Positions 55,661 to 64,000 of a stretch of 64,000 nt of DNA are shown here, piece by piece. Position numbers and translations under genes: made by a program. The stretch covers positions 1,426,001 through 1,490,000 of the forward strand of contig JADANN010000434.1 of the NCBI GenBank assembly GCA_018806985.1. Direction: 5' to 3'. The DNA is from Angiostrongylus vasorum (Eukaryota; Nematoda; Chromadorea; Rhabditida; Metastrongylidae). The stretch's first letter is position 1. The number at the start of each line of letters is the position of its first letter. The notes under the pieces are model-generated. The model was not told where the DNA came from. It saw only the letters and a list, made by a program, of their open reading frames with translations, and made no database searches.

Positions 55661-58250
55661 CTAAGGTTAGTAGCTCTCTCTTATGACCCTAAACATAAAA
55701 CTTTAACAAAACACAAGACTTTAGGTCCATACGCGATGAACTACAACACTTCATGGGGTTTCTTTACTAAATCAGTGAAGTAAAATCGGTGATATTTCGA
55801 TCGATCTGGATCGATGCCATGATTGTCCTATATTAGGAGGTTAGAAAAACTAACAAACTTTCAACGGCGACATCAAAAAAAAAAGCGAAAATTTACCGAA
55901 AAAATCGATAAAGGGCTCGAAAGAGAGAATGCCGACCTATTGGAATACTGGGCTCTAACTTTGAACGAAAAGTCCTAAAACAATTTTGCCACGAAACTTG
56001 GCGTAAGCAAAGTACACGCAGTTAAGAATGTTTAAAGTAGTAATGAAATAATTACTAGTAAAAATGGTTATAAACAACATTTAAGTTAGGAAATTTTCGA
56101 AAACCACGGTATAAGTTAAGCAGCCTGCAAACCTGAAGACACATTTAAAATTCGCGCGTAAATGTTTGATTTGCAAGTTAACCAGTCCGTTTTGCGCTGC
56201 TTCGGGGGGGTGAAAGTGGCCTAAAATTTGTGCGAGGTGACGTCGCTTAATTTGCTGACTTCGTTCCTAGTGTGAGGGTGTGTGTAAGTCCTTTGCTCTC
56301 TGTACGCTTAGTTTCATCGTACTACATATCATCAGCTTTCAGATTGGCAGGAACTCAGTATGACCGGGATCCAGGACGGATCCAAGCGGATCTGGATGGC
56401 TTCAAAAATGGCGTGGTTTCAAGAAGTTGTATCTGAGTGAAGAAACGAAGTTGGGTGTGGTCTTTTCTTCAGATGTGTCCAGTCAAGCCATCCACGGAGG
56501 TGAAGTTGGGATCTATAAGCAGATTAGGCTGGCGACCCATTGCTTTCTTTCGGGACTAACCAAAAAAAGGAAAAAAAAAAAGAATCCGTTTACTGCTCAT
56601 CTGGGTTTTGTTGTTTGAAGACTATATTGCAATGGAAAGTAGTTTCAGGATGCTCAAGGCATTCAGTAACTTGGAACTATTCCATGTCATGTGCTCGTCC
56701 AAGGTACTGATCTTTTCGTACTCGTTTCTCGTTTTTTTTCGAGGCTGTAATTTTGGGAATTCCATTTTCATGGGCATGTGGCGTAAGTTGTCCAAGCCAT
56801 TGATATGGGTTGTACATCTTCTGCCGTAGCAGAGCAGCGGAGCCACTTGCCACTTGGTCATCTTGTAGTGGTTGTATCCGGTCTGACATGCCCTATATCA
56901 TGGAGTTGTGTGGCGCTCCATGCCAAGGAGATGCCCGACTATTTTCGTATATTCCTAATCTCTCTGCAGCTCCGATGGAGCCGTGACAGATGGGACAAAC
57001 CATACGAAAAATATGTCGTTTTAATACGATAGGAGTTGTTTTATTGGAAGCAGTTTCGGGAAGGTTCATCAAAAGTTAAATATGGAGGATGGAATCCTTC
57101 CTTAATTGGTCTGAGCTGAACAACGACGATCAGTTGTGAGGATTTTATCGTCACGTCGTACCCGCCTTCGCGTGGCAGTGATATTTTATATCCGCTCATT
57201 GTAGTTCGACATGCTTAATGTGGTGCTTCCTATCCACTATATCTGTTTAAGGTTTATTTATATACAATAAAGAGTTGCTGCTGTGCTTATTTGTAGTGTG
57301 TATGATGAGAGCAAATGCGTGAATTAGGATTAAACTGGGTCCACTAATTAGGAAATAGAGTATGGACTGGAGTGAATTACTAACAGTCGGCCTGGGTTTC
57401 TGCGCACTGGCGATGGGGTTGTTGGTGCCAGCGTGGGATATTATGTGACTAGCACCGAGATCATGTTATCCACAACCAGGGGTGAGTGTATTGGGTTCCG
57501 TGTATCAGTGTTTATCAAGCTTGGTGGAAGACCTTTGGTGTCTCATGCAGACTGGACTGTTGGTTGCATGCTGTATGGGTTATCTTGTGCTAATGTCGGG
57601 AATGTACCTTATTCCTTAGCAAAGAGGGGAACATACTCGAATGTTGTATAGTATATCGTCCATTTGTTGCATTGCATTGCCGCTCTCAGAGAGGTTGCTA
57701 GGTTTCGAGTGTGGTAGGGGAATGTGTTATATTCCGTCTTCGGCGTGTTCGTTGACGCTTAGAAGGGGGTCTTATTTTGTAGAAAAGGTAGTCCGACCAG
57801 AGTGTTTTATAAGTTTTCACCAAGGGGAGTTGTCGTCACTTATGGTTTGGGAGAAGGTTCAGTGGGTGTAGTCTTCACTTAGGTTTTGTATTCTTAGATT
57901 AGGTTAGCCACCATGATACATCCAGGGCGGCCTGTTATGACAGTGGGTCGTCCTTGCTATTCTAGCTCTCTTTTAGGAATTCTTTTATGGCGTGTGTTGG
58001 AGAACCCTACGACTACTTCGGACAAGATTGATCTGCAGAGATCGCACACTCCACCTCTACGAGGCAGCTGGTCGTTTGATTTCTTTGCAATATGGGTTAT
58101 TACACTGAAATGTGCCAGTAAGTCACGTGGAACGTAAATTATCTTGTTACTAGTGTTCAGTTAGGTTTTCTAGGCGATGGCTTGTTGTCGTTTAGTGGTT
58201 TCTCCGTAACCAACCTTGGAACTGTGCCGTGCTTTATTATATTTTAATCT
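55661..58250. other. Helicase 5' flank and G/T-skewed region
   Basis: No named gene. From about 56200 to 58250 the plus strand is visibly G/T-rich and free of the SINE families common elsewhere. Several short plus-strand open frames (57433-57651, 57641-57871, 57913-58137) are unrecognised. Confidence 0.5.
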
Positions 58251-58750
58251 AATGACTTCACATCTAAAAGTTTACTTTTTTCTCTTTTTATTACACCAAG
58301 TAAGTTGGCTGCTCTAGTGGGAGCCAACCCTTGGGGGTGTCAACGCCCGGCACAATTCAATCCATACCCAGCAGAATCATGGTTGGCCCCAACATCATTG
58401 CCTGTCTATCTGTCTGTCGACGTCTTTTCCTATCAATTTTGTTTTCTTTCGAAACTTTTCCACAATTTCTTAGACGGACAGGATCGAATGTAAACGGTCA
58501 TTTCCTCTGATTTTTTTTCTCGTTCATGTTTCCTCTATCGAGATTTTCTTGCTGTATCCTATCATTTGTCGCACTATGACGAATACATTCGTTATAATAT
58601 CACTTCATTATTGTGTGGTTCTCCGCTCTAATTAACCTAATTAGCATAATTAATTAACTAATTAGTAATTAGCAAAAAGAGATTTCTGCTAATTTCGGTA
58701 TACTAGCATACCTTTTCAATTCATTTTTCCTTTGTCGTCTCTATCCCGAA

Positions 58751-59015
58751 GAGGGAGCGTGTAGCACAGTGGTCGTAGGCGCTCAGCACTACCCGTGGGT
58801 TCGATCCCGCACCCAGGCTAACGAAAACTTCCACCCTTCGGAGTCGGCAAATAGGTGCCAGACCTGTCTGGGAGCGTAGCAGCACTGACTCGTTGCATCG
58901 GTAGGCCACAGTGAGTCATTGCATTGGCCAAATGGTCACCTCCAACGATGCGACGAATGGAGTCCATTGCATAGCGTATGCCTCTGAGAATGTTCATTCA
59001 ACGCCGAGAGCTTTT
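58751..59015 (+). repeat. SINE-1 copy with near-perfect pol III boxes
   Basis: GAGGGAGCGTGTAGCACAGT head (A box TAGCACAGTGG) and GGGTTCGATCCC, an exact B box. Tail CAACGCCGAGAGCTTTT. Confidence 0.88.
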
Positions 59016-59079
59016 CTTTTACACTTTTTCTACGCAAATGACGGCGTGACTCAGCAATAATTCCATGGGAACTTCACCT

Positions 59080-59425
59080 GTTTAAATTATTTTTTTATGG
59101 CAGGGTATTATGGGAAATATAACCACAATGTTGATGAGACATTTGCAAAACTCCGGACCACAGGTGTCTGCGGTGGGGGAACGAACGCGCTATTGTTCCT
59201 TCCGGGGAGTAACGCGTTGACTGCTAGTTCTATCGATATCGGGCAATGGTTGGTGATGGCAGTGATCGATAGAACTGGTTGAGAGGCAGGCGAAACGAAG
59301 GACTCGCATGGTGTGGTGGTGAACGCGTTAGCACTCGGAAAGGTTAACAGCGCGTTCGTTCCCCACCGCAGACACCTGTGGTCCGTAGTTTTGCAAAACC
59401 TCAGCACACAATGGTTGTACATCTG
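59080..59425. repeat. SINE-2 inverted pair
   Basis: Arms 59110-59220 and 59315-59425 are inverted copies (GGTGTCTGCGGTGGGG versus CCCCACCGCAGACACC, and TAACGCGTT versus AACGCGTTA), with GTTCTATCGAT / ATCGATAGAAC closing the loop. Confidence 0.85.
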
Positions 59426-59559
59426 TACTCCAATTTTTTTTTAAATCGATTTTCACTACCTATTGGACTTATAGCTATTTCTTGACTCAATGAATCGTAA
59501 CCTTTTGGTGAATTTCTTAGAAGCTTTTTGTCATTTTATAATGTTTCTCCAACGTAATT

Positions 59560-60505
59560 CGCACGGCTAGCCGTTCTGGCAGTGTATTCGTCCTCTTACA
59601 CTTCCCAAAAGTCTATGTATGCCGTATCCGAACTCCGTTACGAACTGCCTCACGGTGTAGAGTGTTCTGTGGGCGTCAGTTTATAGCTATACTTACTTCG
59701 TGGGCAAACAAAGAGCAAGTTAGATGGGGCCCTTTTATTGCGAAGCGTATCGGTTAGAGGCGTTGTTTTTGTTCTAAATCTATCTTGAGCGATTACTGGT
59801 TCTTAGCCATCGAAAATGGCCGCTTTCATTATCAAGTTGAGTGAGTCGTCCCTTCGTTCGTTTCCTCCTGTTCATACTTGACTACCCGTTCGAAACATGT
59901 GCCTCAGAAGCGCCATCTTCGTGTGTGGTGGCTGAGAAGAGAGGTAACGAACCATGTCCTTTCTATTAGTTGGATTTCGGTACATCTTGGTGAAGTGGTT
60001 GCTATCGGATACGTTAATCTGAATGTTAAGAGATGGTAGCCAGTGTTCTTTCGGTTGCTCTTGGGTGAATGTTGTGTACTCTGATTGTCCATTCAATAAC
60101 TCAAAACAATTGCCGATCTCTTCTTGCATATAGCAGATGGTCAAATAATCATCGATATATTAACAATATATTAGTGGCCGGAGAACGAGTACTGTGGCCT
60201 TCAATCTAAACGTGAGGGCAATGGGAAGGCCTGGTACAACTCGTTGTCACATTGTCAACCTTCCCATTTGTGCGAAATATTTCTCGGACCATCTAAAGAC
60301 TGAGCAATTTAGGCACTTCTTTAAGAGTACCATAATATGAGGAATGGAAAGCCCACAGATGTTTATTGCTCCTTTTTGTTGCATAAGAAGTACGGGGATG
60401 GTTGGCATTGCTGAGTCATTCGACATGTTTGTGTAAAGTGCCGTAACATCAAAGGTCTCCGTTTCGTATGTTCTGGTAGGATACGCGTTGCGTTGACTGC
60501 CCAGG
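59560..60505 (-). pseudogene. PLE reverse transcriptase fragment, 5' end cut by SINE-2
   Basis: Minus strand: ETFDVTALYTNMSNDSAM (motif A) at about 60450, GLSIPHIMVLLKKCL (motif B region), then Y-I-D-D (motif C) at about 60150 in a different frame, CFELLNGQSEY, HWLPSLNIQINVSDSN and MALLRHMFRTG. Both catalytic Asp motifs survive but frames are broken. The endonuclease part is mostly lost (only the connector near 59640-59720 remains). SINE-2 sequence abuts at 60505. Confidence 0.82.
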
Positions 60506-60850
60506 AACACAGTGATGCTAAAACATTTGCAAAAAGTAGGGACCGCAGAATGTCTACGGTGGGGATGGAACTTGCTATAACCCTTTCCGCGGCTAACGCG
60601 TTCACCACCACACCATGCAGGTCCTTTATTTCGCCTTTTTTAAACCTATAAGTGCTACCAGCAATCACCCGTCAACGGAATTAAACACTAAAGAAACTAA
60701 AGAAAACAAAACGGGATTGAACCTACTTAAGCTGAAGCTGTGGTATAAATCACAATGTAGTCACTTTTTATTTACCATCATATCATATTCCGCCATGAAA
60801 AAAAAAGAATAGGCAGGTAGTAAAAAGTGACTACATTGTGATTTATCCAG
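60505..60850 (-). repeat. SINE-2 copy with terminal hairpin
   Basis: Body GATGCTAAAACATTTGCAAA, GGGACCGCAGAATGTCTACG, CGTTCACCACCACACCATGC. The end forms a short inverted repeat: ATAAATCACAATGTAGTCAC at about 60745 mirrors GTGACTACATTGTGATTTAT at about 60827. Confidence 0.75.
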
Positions 60851-60984
60851 GAACAAGTGGCTGTTCCTGCGATAGGCTGATATGTGTTTCAGCAACTGGA
60901 TGGGTATTAGGTTTATAATAAAATTTAAAATTTAATCACTCTATTCTATACGTTGGCTCGTATCCGCGCTAATAATGGTTCTGA

Positions 60985-61335
60985 CGTTGAACGATGGTTG
61001 TTTGTGAAATACAGCTACAATGAAAATGAGATATTTGCAAGGCTCATACCTCAGATCAGATTCAAAACCATGTTTAACTTTCCGGGGCTCACATGTGACC
61101 CTCTGCGCCTCTGAGGCCTTTGCTTTGCTTTTCTCTCGGCATGTTTGTTACCCTAACGGGTGCCATCAGCAATCACCCGTGAACGGGAATGATATGGTAA
61201 GCGCAAATCGGCATTGAAGTCAGTTAAGCTGAGGCCGTAGTCGAAATCACAATGCATAACATTTTATATACTGCCTATTATTTTTTTCATGGCATGGTAT
61301 TATGTGAAATACAACCACGGTGGTGGTGAGATCTT
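60985..61335 (-). repeat. SINE-2 copy and start of a second
   Basis: TACAATGAAAATGAGATATT, CTCTGCGCCTCTGAGGCC, GCAATCACCCGTGAACGGGA, ending with CATTTTATATACTGCC. A further fragment (TTATGTGAAATACAACCACG) starts at 61300. Confidence 0.7.
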
Positions 61336-61539
61336 TGCAGAACAGAGTTTTATTATATTACTTCGCTACTTTCAAACCTGTCTAATACCGACAGCTGCAG
61401 TGTGGATTATCCGTCGAAAAACAAATTATGATCAACGGTTAATCATATCAAGAGCAACGGTCCTTAAAAGAGAACTGCCAGGTGAAGTTTCCTCATTTGA
61501 GCTGTGCGCGACCGAAGAAGATGCGATTCGATACAACGA

Positions 61540-61690
61540 CAGCGAACCCACATGAAGAAGGCGAACGACTGCAGATCATCTACTCATATCGTTGGCTCTG
61601 AAGAAGACGATGACGTCGAAACGTGACCTGAACAAATCTGTGGTAACCACCTCATGTTAATTTGTCCATGAAATAAAGTGAGGAATTTTG
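61540..61690 (+). mobile_element. Short PLE-end remnant with hammerhead-like motif
   Basis: A divergent copy of the terminal motif at 61592-61628: GGCT, CTGAAGA, A, GACG-ATGA-CGTC (perfect 4 bp stem), GAAA, CGTGACC. Neighbouring sequence does not match the other PLE ends, so it probably belongs to another subfamily. Confidence 0.55.
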
Positions 61691-61699
61691 AGTTTGCAG

Positions 61700-61810
61700 T
61701 TTGAGGGAAGAAAAGAGTTTTGCAAATATCTCGGCATCGTTGTAATTGTATTTCACATAATACCCCTTACCATGAAATAATAATAAGCAGTAAGCAAAAA
61801 GTATATACAT
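61700..61810 (+). repeat. SINE-2 tail fragment
   Basis: TTTGCAAATATCTCGGCATC, TTGTATTTCACATAATACCC, CAGTAAGCAAAAAGT. Confidence 0.7.
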
Positions 61811-61840
61811 GTTCATTATTTGGTTGGATAAAAAAATAAA

Positions 61841-62113
61841 GGACAGAGCTCTCGGCGTTGATCAATCCCTGAGGGATACGCCATGCATTCGTCTTCAATA
61901 AGCATCGTTTGGAGATGATTGAATGCATGTCTGGCCTTTACAATGACTCGCGGTGGCCTACCATGTATGAAGCCAGTGCTGCCATCCTCCCAGACAAGTC
62001 TTGTACGAATTTGCCGACCCCGGAGGGATGGAAGGCTTGGTGGGCCATGGGTGCTAGGATCGATTCCACGTGTGTTGCAGGGGCCTCCGTGCATTGCGCC
62101 AGACGAACCCCTT
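61841..62113 (-). repeat. SINE-1 copy
   Basis: Tail GAGCTCTCGGCGTTGATCAA to head GCGCCAGACGAACCCC. Confidence 0.88.
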
Positions 62114-63020
62114 TATTTAGTTGACGGGAGATTATTACTGGATACTATGATATGCATTTTGATATGTAAATAAAAGGCCAAATATGATGGCAGTTTGATT
62201 TTAAGTTGATGCATAATTGATGGCTTCAAACTAACGACAATTGCCACTTCGACCCTTGTTTTGTTCACGTTTCTGTGTTGACTTTTGAATTCCTTTTCGG
62301 CTGATGAGCGATAAAGGGAAGGATCTGAAGGTGTTTCTCCGTTAGATCATCATCTAACCAAGGCAGAATGGATGCAGATACTATCTTTATCACTAACTGA
62401 TAGTATAATGGTTTTTTTGAGTTTATTAGTTGTCGAACTTGTAACATACCACACTTTCGTGGTGCTGTGAGGTTGCAGCCGAACTTTTTTTCTCGGTATG
62501 ATTAAGGATTTTGAGAGCTCCATCTGAAAATATATGAAGGTTTATGTCTAGTTCGCTGTTGGAGTCTTGCTGTCTAAACAACTACTGGGGGGAAAAGAAG
62601 CATCTGGTAATGCCCGTACTTCTTGTTTTTTCATTCTTGTTTGATATCTCTTGTCTAGGTTTATAATAGTGTCTGTCCTGAAGTTCATATAGTTTACGTG
62701 TTATCCTACACTAGGTTACCTTAGAAATTGGTGGAGTTGGTGAGAAATTTGGACACAATTTCTGACAGCGAGGGAGCGCCGTTAGGGAGAGTTCTCAATC
62801 TGGTACTACCTAAGCTTCTCTGAAAACAAACATCTGCTGCTAACTGCCAGATATCAATGAGTTCTCGAAGCAATGAATTTCAAGAACCGATGTTAATTTC
62901 AGTGAGTTTAGATAGAAAATATCTCTAATGCTGCCACTGAAGTCCATAGAATCAAATGTTACGATCATTGAATGCAATGAAGTTAATTATAGAAGTTGAA
63001 AAAATTCGTGTATAAAGATA
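62114..63020. other. No recognised feature
   Basis: AT-rich spacer between two SINE-1 copies. Confidence 0.55.
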
Positions 63021-63262
63021 ACGCGTTCGGCGTTGATCAATCTCTTTGAGATTCACCGCTCCATTTAAGAACTGTACAGGCGACTGAATACATTACTTTC
63101 GATGACCCATTGATATATTAATTCAGTGCTTTTATCCTTTCAGACAAGTATGATGTCTATTTGCTGATCCCAGAGCGTTAAGGAGCTCGGTTAGCCTGAG
63201 ATGAGGAATCAAATCAACGACCTTTTCTGTACTGCACCCGTAACCACAGCGCTACATATCCG
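63021..63262 (-). repeat. SINE-1 copy, old
   Basis: Tail TTCGGCGTTGATCAATCTCT is clear; body TTTCAGACAAGTATGATG and head CCACAGCGCTACAT are recognisable but worn. Confidence 0.65.
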
Positions 63263-63284
63263 TCTTATTTATCACTCAAATGGA

Positions 63285-63440
63285 AGAGGCCTCATTGTGG
63301 CATGGTGTCATCCAGGATGTCGAACTGGGATCTATAGCGGAGGTTCCCTGAGCTGAGTGCCTGTCAGGCCCAAGAGTTCACCATATCCATCTAGAGGCTC
63401 AACCTAGAGTACACGAATGGTTGGAGTTTCTCCGTGACTG
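63285..63440 (+). repeat. R3 fragment, diverged
   Basis: CCTCATTGTGGCATGGTGTC, GATCTATAGCGGAGG, CCATCTAGAGGCTCAACC match the R3 start. Confidence 0.5.
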
Positions 63441-63804
63441 CTTATTGTGGTGACGATTTGAAAAATCCCTTGAACGGCTATCTCCAGACTTCAGGAAAAG
63501 AAAATGTTCCTTGACCAGCAATTTACCAGTTATCCAAAGGTTTTGCAATGGGTTGTACGCATTTTCACGAAGTCGGGCCAATCAAGTAAATACATCACTA
63601 TTGGTTATTCTAACATCGTCCACAGTTGTTTTCTAAATATATTTCTTGGTTGTCGAGCAATCGCTTAATCTTAACAACGATGCAAATTTGAAAAGTGCTT
63701 ACAAAATTATCTCCTGTCGTCTGCGGTACTGGTATTTGTGTGGACAATTAGTTCTCGATATTCTTGGTAAGCAAACACGAGGTGTTACCTTATTCTTTAA
63801 TCCG

Positions 63805-64000
63805 GTGAAGCTGACGTTTCGCCTTCTTCAGAGCCTGGAAGGGTATATTGATAGGCAATTTACTTTGTGAAACGCTTCAATAACATACATAGAAAGATGA
63901 AAACCTATATGGCAATCACACGATCAACAGCTTCTCGAAAAACCACCGTTTATTACGTGCCTTTCACTGAGGAAGAACAGCTGATTAGAGCCGCATATGA
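63805..64000 (-). mobile_element. PLE 3' end, running off the window
   Basis: Matches the PLE outer end at 50085-50290 (GAGCCTGGAAGGGTA, CGATCAACAGCTTCTCG). The hammerhead-like motif at 63808-63835 has lost its stem II hairpin (CTGAAGA joined directly to GGCGAAACGTC). Confidence 0.8.

Noticed and set aside
55750..55830. Alternative helicase start MASIQIDRNITDF
   Set aside because: Its only donor joins to the next acceptor with a stop codon, so it cannot lead into exon 1 as modelled.

Overview
The window looks like nuclear DNA of a nematode, probably a strongylid (hookworm-like) worm. Introns are bounded by GTATGT/GTAAG-type donors and TTTCAG/TTTTAG-type acceptors, composition is moderately AT-rich, and the DNA is packed with Penelope-like retroelements (PLEs), tRNA-derived SINEs, a decayed mariner and long (CA)n tracts. 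The host is inferred; no marker gene fixes the species.

Only two host genes can be named, both on the minus strand. The first is an RBM12-type RNA-binding protein. Its first RRM is in a small exon (45391-45594); a 9.75 kb intron separates it from one 2.8 kb exon (32859-35636) with three more RRMs, an SR-rich stretch and RGG repeats. The second (47718 to about 55626) is a 14-exon UPF1-family SF1 helicase closest to IGHMBP2/SMUBP-2. Its motifs can be followed exon by exon from the Q motif to motif VI, and a 3.1 kb repeat-filled intron splits the Asp codon of motif II. A third, unrecognised minus-strand exon cluster (40770-42669) lies inside the RBM12 intron.

Layout: 1-32 kb is gene-poor and made of SINE-1 (tRNA-derived, ends GATCAACGCCGAGAGC), SINE-2 (second tRNA-like family, often in inverted pairs), SINE-3, an R3 family, PLE remnants and microsatellites. 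32.8-46.2 kb is the RBM12 locus, whose intron also holds a mariner remnant and a PLE. 47.7-56 kb is the helicase locus, with a head-to-head PLE pair and two R3 copies in its introns. 56-64 kb has no recognised gene but several PLE, SINE-1 and SINE-2 copies.

The most interesting signal is a short motif found about ten times at PLE ends: C-T-G-A-N-G-A, a small GC hairpin, then GAAA and a GTC-type site. It resembles a minimal hammerhead ribozyme. It occurs in mirrored pairs in two head-to-head PLE dimers, one nearly full length in the helicase intron (about 50025-52530) and one collapsed to a short fold-back (about 2480-2895).
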